A DNA stretch of 64,000 nt from Centrapalus pauciflorus (Eukaryota; Streptophyta; Magnoliopsida; Asterales; Asteraceae): positions 239,913-303,912 of the forward strand of contig JAANYP010001767.1 of assembly GCA_020465985.1 (NCBI GenBank), in the 5' to 3' direction. Every line of letters begins with the position of its first letter. The first letter of the stretch is position 1. Shown here in pieces: positions 43,552 to 54,774 of this stretch. Below the pieces are notes generated by a model. It was given only the letters and a program-made list of their open reading frames with translations, was not told where the DNA came from and searched no databases. A program made the translations under genes and the position numbers.

Positions 43552-45216
43552 ATGGCTTACCGACCTAATCCCTTTCTTCCAGTATTTGTTGGTGATGATG
43601 TTGTTAAACACTCGTCAGTCACCACAATGCTGACCATCAAGCCCACCAACTACATTGCTAACCTAACCATTCCCAAAAACTATGTGGGAAAAGGTTATGA
43701 CCAAATGGTGGAGTTTCTGAAAGTTCACCCGTTGAACCACGCGATGACTGCATCTCCTGGTGTCCTGTACCAGGAGATGGTGTATGAGTTCTGGTATACC
43801 TGTGCCTACATCCCAGAAACCAAAGTCATCAAGGGCACCATACTCAATGGGACTCAGACCATTGAGATCAACACTCATCTGCTCAGGGAAGTTCTTCGAC
43901 TCCCTGTGGTTGAACAATATGATCGACCACAGCCTGAAGATGAACAGATGAAGAATCTGCTGCACTTCTGTGGTGTAGCAGAACCAAAAGTTGGAGCAAC
44001 CCTGTTCAGGAAGGACCTCTCTCCTACCTACAGCTTCTTATTCGCCTCTGTGGTGATGTGTTTCAGCAGCAAAGTTGGTTCCTTTGACCAACTGAGCCGT
44101 GATGAAATCCCTGTAGTTCTGCAGCTTGTGGATGGAACTACCATGGACATGGCCAAATGGATTTTTGTAAATTTGAGGAACCTGGTGCAACAAGAGTCAA
44201 GACCAGCTGCTGTTCGATATCCCAGGTTTCTGAGCCTCATCTTCAGACACGTTTGTGGTGAGCATCTCTATAACTCTCAGCCTCTACTTAAGACTGCTGC
44301 ATTCCCAGTTATAGGGGATAGAGTTTTCTATACTCCAGTCCTGCAAAATGAGCCTCCTCTATCCACACCAATGAGGAGGCTGTTAGGTTTGGTGGAAGGA
44401 CCCTCTACTGTGAGGGTGGATCTAGAAGCTGCTGCTCCCGTAACAAAATCCAAAGCCAGGTCCAAGCTTGTTAAAAGGACCCTGGCAACTGAAGCTGGGC
44501 CTGTGAAAAAGAAGGCCAAAACAGCTCAGCCTGAGTCTGTTCCTTTAGCCTCTGTGGCTGAGGAGGAGCAGGCTCCTCACCCTGGTTCATTTGTTGAGCC
44601 TGAAGCCTTTGTGGCTGGTGCCTCTGTGGCACAAGAGACTATGGAACAGGCCAGCCCCGCTGTTCCTGACCCAGTCTCACACCCTGTCCAAACAGATCCT
44701 CTCCCCTCTCCACAATCACCCACATCATCCATTCATTACCAACGCAAGTCACTAGCCAAAAAGAAATCAGCCCACAAAAGCACCTCCTCTGTTCCCTCTC
44801 AACAGGGTTCAGTTGAAAAAGAAGCAACCCCTGCTGCCTCTCCTATTTTGGGAGAAGGTTCAGCTCATTTGGAGCCTGCTTCACTCCAATCTGAGTCTAC
44901 CCAGAGTCAGCCTAGACCCTCTGGTTCCTCCCAACAGGAACCAGTTGTACAAACGAAGATACCCACATCAACTATCCCAGCCTCCCAACAGGCTGAGGAT
45001 ATTGAAAGACAGGAGTCCTCTCCACTCCATACTGTGTCCACACTGTCCCCCACTAAAATCTCCTCACACCCTGAGTCTGCACGAGGTGCCCACGCTGCTG
45101 GTATAGACCAATCAGTAGCTCAGCCTCAATCTTCTGCTCCCCATGATACAGCTGTTCTACAACAAACAGCTGCTGAGGGACCAACTTCCCAGGCTGATGA
45201 ACCTCAGGGTCACTAA
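43552..45216 (+). CDS. Copia B extra gene after pol, N-terminal part
   Basis: A 554-codon frame runs from MAYRPNPFLPVFVGDDV. The first 270 residues look globular, with an aromatic-rich pattern (MVYEFWYTCAYIPETKVIKG, YPRFLSLIFRHVCGEHLYN) that is shared, with low identity, by the extra gene of copia G. From residue 270 it is low in complexity: basic (KSKARSKLVKRTL), then P/S/T/Q-rich. I see no signal peptide, transmembrane segment or enzyme motif. Stops end the frame here, but related sequence resumes to 47750, and copia G has one continuous frame, so this is probably the first part of a protein of about 1,400 residues. Its function is unknown; it may be structural or regulatory. Confidence 0.75.
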   Translation: MAYRPNPFLPVFVGDDVVKHSSVTTMLTIKPTNYIANLTIPKNYVGKGYDQMVEFLKVHPLNHAMTASPGVLYQEMVYEFWYTCAYIPETKVIKGTILNGTQTIEINTHLLREVLRLPVVEQYDRPQPEDEQMKNLLHFCGVAEPKVGATLFRKDLSPTYSFLFASVVMCFSSKVGSFDQLSRDEIPVVLQLVDGTTMDMAKWIFVNLRNLVQQESRPAAVRYPRFLSLIFRHVCGEHLYNSQPLLKTAAFPVIGDRVFYTPVLQNEPPLSTPMRRLLGLVEGPSTVRVDLEAAAPVTKSKARSKLVKRTLATEAGPVKKKAKTAQPESVPLASVAEEEQAPHPGSFVEPEAFVAGASVAQETMEQASPAVPDPVSHPVQTDPLPSPQSPTSSIHYQRKSLAKKKSAHKSTSSVPSQQGSVEKEATPAASPILGEGSAHLEPASLQSESTQSQPRPSGSSQQEPVVQTKIPTSTIPASQQAEDIERQESSPLHTVSTLSPTKISSHPESARGAHAAGIDQSVAQPQSSAPHDTAVLQQTAAEGPTSQADEPQGH

Positions 45217-46370
45217 CCATCCCTCTGGTGACGGCTGCTCCCTAATGCAATCTCCCTCCAGCAGGTTCACCACTGCTCCTGTCGAAATGCATCTTCCATC
45301 TCCCAATGATGAGGTGCCTTAGACCAGGCACTTGCGAGGGACACCACCATGGTCTTTCATGAGGGTCTGTTGCAACACAAGCAGGCATCTGAAAGGCCCC
45401 AAACCACTCATCACCTTCTCCTGGTTGATGCAGCTAAGCTGCTGCCTGAAGGCCCTCTTGATCCCTCTAACCTGGGCCATTTACTTTTGCCAGCTCTGAG
45501 CTTCTATCCCAAGTCCCTCTTCCCTCCTCCATCCACATCCTATACACCAGCCTCCTCATCATCGTCTCTCTCTACCCACTCCAAACAATCCCCACCCATT
45601 TACACCCACATCTCCCAAGGACCTGCCCTTTGAAGGATCCGCTTTCTTTTGCTGACCAACAAAGTTGGTTCTTTGCGGAACACCATGCACTCCCTCACAT
45701 CCCTCATCTCAGACTCTGTGTCTGAGCCGCTCAAAGGATCTTTGATATGTTCAAAGAATCCTTCCCCGTCAACTCCCCCAGTGACAACTCTCCACAGACT
45801 GATTGCATCACTGCACAGCGCAAACGTATCCATCTCCTCTCTCTATCCTCTCCTTACAACAGGACTCTTTGTCCTCCATGGCCATGCCATTTCCCAACAA
45901 CGGGGGGCCGCTGTTCAATCTATCCTCACCTTCTTGCAACTCTACCTCTTCCTAACACTTTGGGCCAGCTTCCAGACCATCATTGGTTCCCTATCAACTC
46001 TTATCATCAGACCTGCTGATGGCGAGATTCACTAGAACTTCATCTTTTGCACAGCTTGCCAATCTTGCTTGTTCACCAGCGTATGATAGGGAAGGAAAAA
46101 CTCTTCTTACGTTGACCACTCTTGCTGATTCCCACACATCTTCTCTTCTAAAAACTGTCTTTCCACTTAGTGAGGTGAAGGATAAACTTGGCTTACTTAG
46201 TGCACAGCCTTGTTGGTTCCTATTAATTTTTTCCTCTAAACCTGCTGGCAAGCCTGCTGACTTTGTGTCTTCCGGCAGACCAGGTGTGACGTCGCTGCTT
46301 CATTTTCTCCTTCAATAGGGGGGAGAAGTCATTTGCTCGAATACTAAGTCTAAGGGGAGAACACTTCTTA
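45217..46370 (+). pseudogene. Copia B extra gene, decayed middle
   Basis: This P/S/T-rich coding-like sequence has many stops and shifts between the two open parts. Short frames change about every 200-300 bases. A purine run, AATAGGGGGGAGAAG, lies near 46313. Nothing else is recognised. Confidence 0.45.
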
Positions 46371-47750
46371 TCTAAGGATGATACCAGTGTCTGCACTCAC
46401 AATGGTTCCCGCCCGCAGATATTTTTTGAAACAGGTGCTGCTGAAGGTGCTTCTCAAGCTTCTATGCCTACTCAGGCTGTCTCTCCAAACCCTGCTCAGT
46501 CTAAGGGGGAGGAAATCATTCCTGAGGACAGGCCTAGCAGCAAAAGGAGGCACCTCATTCTATCAGAAGAAGAAGAAGAAGAAGAAATTCCTGAAGCTGC
46601 TGTCACTAAAGCAGCAGCTAAAGGAAAAGAAACAGTAGCTAAGGATCCTATGCAGCAGAAACAGGCAGAAATGCAATTTCACAAGACCAGAGCCAAAGAG
46701 ATGGGCCTCCCTATGCACAAATACTTTGAGTTTAGGGATGAACAGCTTCAAGCTCTGGAGGAATTAAGAAAAGAAGAAGAATCTGCCAAAGCTGCTAAGT
46801 CCTTTGCCCACCAAGAAGCAAAGAAAATTAAAATGTCTACCTTGGAGGTGCAAAAGAAAATAATAGAAGCTGCCAGGAAATCAGCAGGAGAAAAAGAGAA
46901 GGAAGTAGAGAAAGGTACTCAGGTCTCTGTGACCAAATTAACAGTACCCTCTGCCAGAGCCAAATTCCACTTTGACAACTTGGCTAGAAAGAAATTTCAT
47001 GATGTTGCTACTAGAAGGCTTGCCAAGGAAGCAATTGTCAAAGCTGTTCCCATTTCAAGAAAAGGCACACAGTGGAAACTTCAGATCACCAGGATGGGTG
47101 CAACAGGCCCTGAAATGGAATCCTACGATCACACTGATGTTGCACAGATGGGATACAGGGAATGGGTGGAACTGGCAGTTGCCCTGAGCCAGTCTAAGTC
47201 AGAAACGGCTAAGACTATCAGGGCATACATCAAGAAGCTGATGGAAAGAGTAAGTGAGCTGGGCCTGATTCCAAAAGAAGTAAAAGAGGGTGTCTCTGTG
47301 ACATACCCCAAAATAAAGGCCAGAAGGACAAAGAAGGATACAGAGATGGAAGTACTCCTCATGCTGATTGAACAGGGCGACTATGCCCTTGAAATAAAAG
47401 GAGTTGATCATAGTCTGCCTAAAGGAATAGAGTTTGAGGATGGCAAGATTATTGAAGAACCTGAGTTGGGGGCATTTTTTGTAGATCCCCTAACTCAGAA
47501 AAAGTGCTTCCAAAGGGCCTCAGAACTATACAAAGTTGATCTGAGACAACTTGCCGCCTTCAGACTTGCAGTTTCTTTCAGGCAGTCTAGCAAATGGAGA
47601 GCAGCCATCTGGGATCAGCTCAGAGGCTTCTATAAAAGAGGGGAGCTCAATGATCCCAAGTTCATGATCATCAGAAGTGAAGTTGAGGAACTTGAGGATA
47701 CAAGGGAAGAACTGGAAAAGATGGTTCAGGATCCTTCTCCAGTGATATGA
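46371..47750 (+). CDS. Copia B extra gene, C-terminal part
   Basis: The open frame holds an ATG at 46464 (MPTQAVSPNPAQSKGEE), but it is already open upstream, so that ATG is probably internal. From 46464 it is 428 residues. An acidic run (SEEEEEEEIPE, encoded by GAA repeats near 46567) leads to a helical, K/E-rich coiled-coil region (about residues 55-160). A compact C-terminal domain follows, with WKLQITRMGATGPEMESYDH, YREWVELAVALSQ and SKWRAAIWDQLRGFYKRGEL. The end lies 360 bases before the purine tract. No known enzyme motif is present. Copia G has a shorter C-terminal domain at the equivalent place. Confidence 0.65.
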   Translation, partial: SKDDTSVCTHNGSRPQIFFETGAAEGASQASMPTQAVSPNPAQSKGEEIIPEDRPSSKRRHLILSEEEEEEEIPEAAVTKAAAKGKETVAKDPMQQKQAEMQFHKTRAKEMGLPMHKYFEFRDEQLQALEELRKEEESAKAAKSFAHQEAKKIKMSTLEVQKKIIEAARKSAGEKEKEVEKGTQVSVTKLTVPSARAKFHFDNLARKKFHDVATRRLAKEAIVKAVPISRKGTQWKLQITRMGATGPEMESYDHTDVAQMGYREWVELAVALSQSKSETAKTIRAYIKKLMERVSELGLIPKEVKEGVSVTYPKIKARRTKKDTEMEVLLMLIEQGDYALEIKGVDHSLPKGIEFEDGKIIEEPELGAFFVDPLTQKKCFQRASELYKVDLRQLAAFRLAVSFRQSSKWRAAIWDQLRGFYKRGELNDPKFMIIRSEVEELEDTREELEKMVQDPSPVI

Positions 47751-48110
47751 AGTCTATCTACCGTCTGGGTAGGTGAAGAATGGGAGCTGTCCATCAGTTG
47801 GACAGGTTTGCCATTATTTGCTCCCAACTCAAACAGTCCAAACATCTGGTACATTAGTTGTACATCCTGTACATTAGTTGTACATTATTACATAAGTTGT
47901 AATTTTTGTTTTTACATTAGTTGTAAAATACATTAGTACATTAGTTGTACTCTTGTAAGAACATGTGTTGTTCTAGTATAGTCAAGAATCAGTGTATATA
48001 TAAACTGATCTTTTACTTTACTGTAATGTTGTAATTTTATTTCAGCAAATGTACTGTAAAAATATATAGTGATTTTTGATAAGACCAGCTTGGACTGGTT
48101 ATTGCAAATA
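47751..48110 (+). other. Copia B 3' untranslated region
   Basis: It is non-coding. Between 47850 and 47955 the word TACATTAGTTGTA is repeated about five or six times in slightly varied form, and is itself nearly palindromic (TACA...TGTA). Confidence 0.7.
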
Positions 48111-48121
48111 GGGGGGGAGAT
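48111..48121 (+). other. Copia B polypurine tract
   Basis: GGGGGGGAGAT lies directly before the 3' LTR start. Confidence 0.9.
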
Positions 48122-49242
48122 TGTTAGGCACAAAAAGGCCTCAGTCAAACCTGTTCTACATCTGAGGGGGAGATTTTATAATCAAACCTGTTGATGCATT
48201 TGAAGGTTGAATTTAAGGCCTGTTATATGCCTTATTGAAACCTGAAAATGATTTGCAATATCAGTCTAAAGCTGTTCTATATGTTGCATGTGTTGCAACT
48301 AAGACAGTTTTGTCCAAGCTGCTCTGTCTGCTGAACAGGCTGGACATAAACTGTCTACGCTGCTCTACACTGGTTGAGCAGCTTGGGCATTTTTAAAGTG
48401 TTCTGTTCTTTGTGAACAGAACCTGTTCTTTGTGAACAGGCTAAACACTTTATGGAATTTGTTTCCAAGTCATCATGTATTGTTTTTGACTACAAGATCA
48501 GTTTACAAAGTCGAAGACAAAGTGGAAAACAGAACTGCTCAGCCTGCCCACGCTGTTCTGTAACATGAAGACAAAAGGATATTTGAAAAAGGGTGACAGA
48601 CCTTTTTCTTATATCAAAATAGGCCTTTACAGGGAAGAAAGACGCAAAGTTGACATTCCTAAATTAGTTAAAGGCAATGCAACAGTAGACAAAGTAAAAA
48701 GACAAAAGTTCTGCACATGTGAAGTCAAGTCTGCTTTTCAGAAAAGTGCAGAAAAGGTTATGTTGTCTTTTCAACAAGACTTTTCCTTTTCATTCTGTCC
48801 AATGAATATGTTTCTCTGAGATCCTCTAAGTGAGTATAAAAGGAAGCTTCTAAGGTCAGAAAGATGTGAAGAAAGCTAAGTGCTTAAAACCAAGAGTGAA
48901 CGTGCAAGTGTGATCTTCATGCATGCAAGTCTTCTGTAAAACAGCATCTGTGTGTCTAAGCTGTTTTACCTAAGCTGTTCCTTAAGTCTTGTAAACACAG
49001 TGAGTGCTTCTTAGTGAGTGTATTCATTGTATACTAGTTCGAGTACGTCTTAGACTAGTAAGCATACTGTTGTATCTGTCATCTCAGCTTGAACTATTCC
49101 GCATTCAAGCTTGTTTGTAATCAACAAATTGTTGATAATACATACAAACATTGAGAAAAGAGTGTGTGGTTTTTAAATTGCTGTATTCACCCCCCCTCTA
49201 CAGCTTATAACTATATACTCTGGGAAACTCTCGGGACCTACA
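48122..49242 (+). repeat. Copia B 3' LTR
   Basis: The LTR is 1,121 bases with the same ends as the 5' LTR. It keeps the promoter region the other copy has lost: TATAAAAG at 48835-48842. The tandem palindromes stand at 48403-48440. Confidence 0.9.
48835..48842 (+). promoter_or_regulatory. TATA box of the copia B 3' LTR
   Basis: TATAAAAG is followed about 25-40 bases later by AAGGTCAGAAAG and then the conserved R region. As this is the 3' copy, it would drive transcription outward, into the copia F fragment. Confidence 0.6.
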
Positions 49243-51220
49243 CATTTGCTGTTGAGCCCTTAAATAGTTTCTATTATAATGCATTTCAGATTGATATCCT
49301 TGCGCTCTACCTGGTGGCTGTTACCTTTGAGGAGTGTGAGACCTAACTGGAGTGTAAGTCCTTCTAGTTGTTGTACTCCTATATGCTTGTTGTGGTCCTG
49401 ACCTATTCTGATTAGGAACTCTATTCGGAGAATTAGTTCTAACCACCTCATTTGGTCTAACCGACACATGTATTTGTCTAACAGCTATCCTAGGTGTTGC
49501 ATTCACATTATCCTCTATATGTTGAGAATTACTTGTGCAAGCAATACTAGGTACTGGTCATTGTTGTTCTTGCTTTCCTACAGCAGGTCTAGACTCTGGT
49601 TTAGAGGGTGTAGACTCTACTTTCTTATACGGACAGCTAGACGCAACATGACCCTTCTCAAGACATTTAAAGCACGACATCTTATCAATCGACTTCTTAT
49701 AAGTGCCCTTTGATTTTGGTGTCTCACTGGTGTCATTTTCTTTCTTTATAATTATCGTGACTACTTCCTCTTGCTGATTATTAATTTCAGGTTTAGCTTC
49801 TCCTAGAATTGTGTCACTAGAAGACTGCACAAACTTGACTTTCTTAATCTTAGAGTTAGTATTAGACACCTTAGTTGATTTGTCCTCATTAGATTCAGTT
49901 TCAGTTGCTATCTCTGACTCGACTGGTTCATCAGTTTTATCCTGAGGTTGAGGCACATAATTATTGTTGAAAGGTGGAGGACTCTCTTGATAGCCTAATC
50001 CTACTGGTTTCTTAGACTGCCGTTGAGCTTCTAAGCTTTTCCCTAGGTTTAGAGATGAGTTCCTAAACATTTCAAGCTTACTATTTACCTTAGCAACCTT
50101 GACTCTTGATTCGGCTAGTTCTACTTCCTTAATGGTGAGTTCTTTGGTCAAAGCCTCAACATGCTCATATATAAGTTCTATCCAGACAAATTGTTCACGT
50201 AATTTGTCTTTTAGAACTATAACATCTTTAGCATATGCTTTCAGCTTATTCCTTAGACTTTCCTTAATATCCAAGAGACTAGCATTATCTAATTTTATTG
50301 ATTGGATCTGAGCAGTTAAGTTGTTATGTGTTTCTAGAACTAAGTTTAACCTATCATTTGAAGTAGCACATAAGTCATGAAACATAGAAAAATTTAGAGG
50401 TACCCTTTTGTGATCTGATTCCACGTTAGCCATTTGTGTAGTAAACTCTAGAATGGTCTGATTCTCTGACTTTTCCACCAACAACAGACTTGTATCATTC
50501 TGCTTGGTGTCCTCTGTCACTTCTTCTGCTCTGTCATCCCCATTCTCTGTCACTTCAGACATGAAGGCTCTAGCATTCGACTCCGGATGAGTACTCTAAT
50601 CGTAAGTTCCATCTAGCCGTCTGTCAGATGACACATTCGTTAACAGACCAGCGATGACAGCTTGATTCCAAGAACCACCAGATTGATATCTCCCTTGGTT
50701 CTGATTCTGATTGTTCTCTACTTTAGGTGTTTGACACTCTCTTGCAAAGTGTCCCAATCCTTGACAATTGTAACACTTAACCTTTGATTTGTCAAATCCG
50801 ACCTTATTGTTCCCAACGTTCAGATTTCTCCCAGTTCTCTTCATGAACCGTTTGACCCTCTGAGTCACCATGGCTAATTGACATTGCAGGTCCATTTCCT
50901 CCAAGTCATCAGGATCCACCTGATCGTAGTCTTCAGCCCATAACGCAAGATCGTTTATCTTCCCCTGAACACAATTTACATATGCGATTGTACACTCAGA
51001 GGCATCTTTGTGTAATGTTGAGAAGTGGATGCGGAAAGAGTCGGTTTTTCTTCCGGTTTAGAATACCCTAAGAATGCCCGACTACCAGTTTTGTCTGACT
51101 CAAATGGGATGGGCTCTGCTCCCGAGTAAAATGATATAGCTGACTTTAGTTCACTTGCAATTGACGGTTTTGTCTTTCCAAAATACATTACTGGATCTTG
51201 GACTTGATCATATTCCCGTT
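49243..51220 (-). pseudogene. gag: Copia F gag fragment
   Basis: This is a piece of a copia element related to G, on the minus strand. Reading downwards: a gag C-terminal part (MYFGKTKPSIASELKSAISF), then DPDDLEEMDLQCQLAMVTQR and the first zinc knuckle CYNCQGLGHFAREC near 50770. A 334-codon frame from 50562 follows, with a coiled coil (LVLETHNNLTAQIQSIKLDN, LREQFVWIELIYEHVEALTK) and the second knuckle CFKCLEKGHVASSC near 49660. An R/Q-rich stretch ends at copia B's 3' LTR. Stops near 50980, 50596 and 49558 interrupt it. Pol and LTRs are not present. Confidence 0.8.
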
Positions 51221-51888
51221 TGTCAGGATCTAAAACTGAATAACCAAGATTAACTGATTTGAAATTTATCAGAGTATAAATCAATAATCTTGCTTTGAAT
51301 CAAAGTTTAATTAAGAAGTTTGCGGAATAACACTTAATTATTTTGACAAAAACTTTCAGAACCAATGAAGCATAAAACGTAAGAAGTAATCAAGACTGTT
51401 TGTATTGCTGAATTCAATGATTACAATCACCTCTAATCTGTTTGATTAGACGAAGAACACAGACTGTTCTTAGGGTTTTACAACCTTAGAGGCTTAAGAA
51501 AACTTAATCAATAAAGCAACTACAGACTCAAAATATGCAGAAAACTCCTATACAATAGAATGACCTATTCTCTGTATTTATATTGCTTTTTGGACTTGTT
51601 TCCTTGAAGGACTATGACTTCTCTGATAGTAGATATGCTGGAATCTTCGTGTAGATATCTTTCCTGAAAATCAGCACTTTCTGTTTATGAAACTGTTGAG
51701 CAGCTTGAATCTCTTGACAGCATGAACTGAGCAGCTTGAGTTATTTTGCTCTGGCAGCTTGAACTTTTACACTGGCAGCTCGAGTTTCTTCAACTAGCAG
51801 CATGAACTTTGTATTTACATGTAAAATCTACTAACAGTCTGAGAAGTCTAAACTAACAGCTTGAGCATACTTAAACTATTTCCCAACA
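51221..51888 (-). repeat. Copia G 3' LTR
   Basis: The LTR is 668 bases, TGTTGGGAAA...CCTGACA on the minus strand. A TATAAATA box lies at 51575-51582 on that strand. Variants of CAGCTTGAAC occur seven times between 51690 and 51875. Confidence 0.9.
51575..51582 (-). promoter_or_regulatory. TATA box of the copia G 3' LTR
   Basis: TATAAATA on the minus strand, present in both LTRs (61703-61710 in the other). Confidence 0.6.
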
Positions 51889-51901
51889 ATCTCCCCCTAA
51901 C
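51889..51901 (-). other. Copia G polypurine tract
   Basis: GTTAGGGGGAGAT on the minus strand, directly before the 3' LTR. Confidence 0.9.
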
Positions 51902-51990
51902 TTAAATTCTTTGCACAAGACTTTAAGTTCTATACAAGAATTGGAAATGAATAAGTAAACTGTTATTTACAAACCAAGGCTTTCAAAAAC

Positions 51991-54774
51991 TTACAACTGT
52001 GCAAGTTTATGATCTATAGCCTTCAAAAATTCTCTCTTTAGCTCATCTCTATCACAAGATATTCTGACAGACTTCATCTGGAGTAGTATATTCTTTGGAA
52101 GATCATAGAATTCAAGATTAAAGAACATACCAGATCCATCTGTGAATTTGATTCTGTAAGTCCTGGATTTGACAAAAATATTAACTTCCTTGATTTTCAA
52201 TCCCTTCTTGTTGGCATCCTCTACATCTTTTCTAATAAATTCAGGATCAACAATGGACTTCAGATCTCTGATGACTTGTTTCACTTGTGGTAGAGAAGAT
52301 CTAACTTGTGATACAGACCCAATGTTGTGCATCGTTATCAGCTCATCTCTGGTCAACTTTTGAACTATTTGCCAAAAAGTATCATACTCTTCTTCAGGAC
52401 CAGACTCTCTTCTTATCACAAACTTAATTCTCAAGTCACGGTCATCCAGTGACTTAGCAAACCAGTAGTTGATTTGAGGCTTTGTAAAATCATGCTGATC
52501 AATCAGCTTCTCTATCTCCATAGCCTTTTGTAGTTGTTGCTCAAAGAGCACCCTTTTAACCGATGAAGGAATAGAGACAACTGCTTGATCAGGGGGAGCA
52601 GGTGCACTGGCACCAGCTTCAGCTTGGACTGATTGGGTTGATGGTTGAGCTTATGGAGAGACTTGTGTTCTCAGTCTTTTGTCCATCTCCTTATCATGAA
52701 TTTCCTACAGCCTTTCAGTAGACATGGGTTGAGCCATTTTCTTTGGAATACCTGCTGCAAAGGCAAAATTGATAAGAAATCTTCTATGCTCAGCCTTGGA
52801 GTGCCCTGTTGGCATCTTTCTTTTCCTTTCTCCTTGCTTGGCCACAAACCCCTTCAAGTAATCACCTAAAGTCTCATCATCATCCATTGGGGTTTGGGCT
52901 TGCTGCTCTAATTCTTTGTCTTGTTCTTCTACTATTTTTCTTGCAACTTCAGCATCAAAGGCAATTTGGGCTTCTTTTGAAGAAAATTTATGCTTTGGAG
53001 ACTCTATGAGAATGCCCTTGCCTTTGTCTTTTGTAGCAGATGTTGTAGCTTGGACTGTGCTTGATGGAGCTTGAATTCCTTCTCTGATCACAACTCCAGT
53101 CACTTTTGAAGGAGCAGCTTGAGTTTCTAGGCTAACAGCTTGAGAAGCTGTTGGGACTGCTAGCCTAGAAACTGGGACTGTTGGTGCTACTTGGACTGTT
53201 GTTGTTGTTGGAGCTGCTTGGACTGATGTAGGAACCTCCTGATTCTCCCCCTTTTTGGAAGCATTGGTTTGGTCAGAAGGACCTACAACCTTTGCCCCTT
53301 GGGTTTGAATTATCTGCTCTAATTTCACAATTTTATTTCCACAGAGAGTGAAGCCTCTGTGAAGATAATCCATCCTCTTATTCTGAGCAGCCTCTGCCTG
53401 CTTGAGAGCAAAAATTTGAGCTCCCTGTGCAGCAATGATGGACATTTGATAGTCTAACATGGCTACAACAGGTTTGAGCTTGGGATCCGTTAAAAGCAGT
53501 TGTTGCAGACTAGCCTCAAGATCAGAGAGCACCTGAGGTGCTTGTGATCTATCACTGACATTGAAACCAGAAGTAGAAACTTCTGGGCCCCTCTTTTCTT
53601 GGTTCTGGGGACTTCCAGCTTGTGTTGGCACACTTGCTGTTGCCATGGGCGTGGTCTTAGCTATGTTGGCACTGTCCTGTGCCTCTTTTACAGAGACATC
53701 AGTAGTGCCAGCCACAGAACCCATATGAATCATCTCTGAAGAGATGTTCACCTCGTGAGAGAGGATGAGAGTTTCCTCAACTGGTTCCCTTTGGATATTC
53801 TGTGCAGGAGAATCCTCCTGCACAGGGATATATGGCTCTTGCTGATGGAAGGAGGAGGAAGGAGCTCCTGGTCCCCTTTTTCTTTTGTATATGTTTCTGA
53901 GTGGGCGTGTTGGCTGTACAAAAGGATCAGAGGGAGTTTGTGTATCATGAGGAGGGGGTTGGGGTCCTGGGGGTGTAGCAGTAATGATGGGCTGAGCCTG
54001 CTCAGGACTCTCTCCTCTGTTTCCTGAAATGATGTTCATCATTGCAGAGGGCAATGGAACATCTACACTGACAAAATTGGCACTTGGCTTTATCAGCCTT
54101 TTGATTGAAGACAATGAGTACCTATGGGAAACATGTATCCGTTTATGTAAATGTGAAGTTGTGCAGGTGTGTGCAATAATTTCTGCCAAAAACCTAGGAT
54201 ACATCAAAAATTTCTCATTCATTAGGGAATGATGCCTTAACAGTCCTTGAAAGATCATGTTTGAAAAATTGAACTGTTGGCCAGTAGAAAAGCACACTAA
54301 GGCAGTGGCAATATTTGAAGAAAACTCAGACCAACCAGTTCTTTTGGGGCTTAAACATTGCTGAATAATGTGCACAAGGTATTTCCATTTAGGAGAAAAA
54401 TGTGCCTTAAGAAAAGTAAAAGAATCAGCAGGACCCCTATAACCAATATTTTGAAGACCAAAATGTAAAGCTTGAAGGGATAGGTCGGTCATACCTGAGG
54501 CATCTTGAAGATGCAAGTGATGTCTGATGGATTCCTCAGTGATATTGATGACAGTTCCATCAATCTTGGATATGAGAGTAGGCACTCCATTGATGGTTTG
54601 AACAGAAGCATGATTCCAAAACTGTTCAATATGGGAGATGTATATAGTAGGGTTTATGGTTAGGGCATAATGAATATGGGAGTGCCTGAGGAAATCCATC
54701 ATTGCATGAAACGGTTGAAGTTCAGAGTGTTTTAGGGTGTATGGGAGGCAGTTATGCTCTTTTACGAACTCCAT
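51991..54774 (-). pseudogene. Copia G extra gene after pol, two nonsense codons
   Basis: One frame of about 927 codons is broken only by a TAG at 52707-52705 and a TAA near 52653. I prefer the ATG at 54774 (MEFVKEHNCLPYTLKHSELQ), because upstream codons lie in spacer DNA. The first 240 residues share a pattern with copia B's extra protein: MMDFLRHSHIHYALTINPTI, SHIEQFWNHASVQTINGVP and FLMYPRFLAEIIAHTC. A P/S/T/Q-rich middle follows, with two short helical stretches, then an acidic-basic coiled region (EAQIAFDAEVARKIVEEQDK) and a small C-terminal domain (YDTFWQIVQKLTRDELITMH, YRIKFTDGSGMFFNLEFYDL). No signal peptide, membrane span or catalytic motif is seen. The function is unknown. Confidence 0.8.
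53115..53182. repeat. 68-base block in the extra gene, copy of one in pol
   Basis: This is the partner of 56890-56957. The inverted arms are at 53123-53134 and 53161-53172. Both copies encode PVSRLAVPTASQAVSLETQA on the minus strand. Confidence 0.9.

Larger units (their letters stand above)
35685..49242 (+). mobile_element. Copia element B with extra gene
   Basis: This 13.6-kb element has both LTRs (about 95% alike by eye), a primer site, an open gag, an intron-like segment, a pol with only two nonsense codons, a spacer with its own TATA box, a long extra reading frame and a purine tract. The size, the LTR length of about 1.1 kb and the extra gene point to the SIRE/Maximus branch of copia, though this rests on memory rather than a tree. 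The flanks belong to two different elements (copia C LTR and copia F gag), and the 5-base flanks AATGT and CATTT do not match. Confidence 0.9.

Noticed and set aside
44639..44827. Antisense frames within the extra gene of copia B
   Set aside because: Shadow of the plus-strand reading frame.
43552..45216. Envelope protein in copia B
   Set aside because: No signal peptide, hydrophobic span or cysteine pattern is visible, despite the post-pol position.
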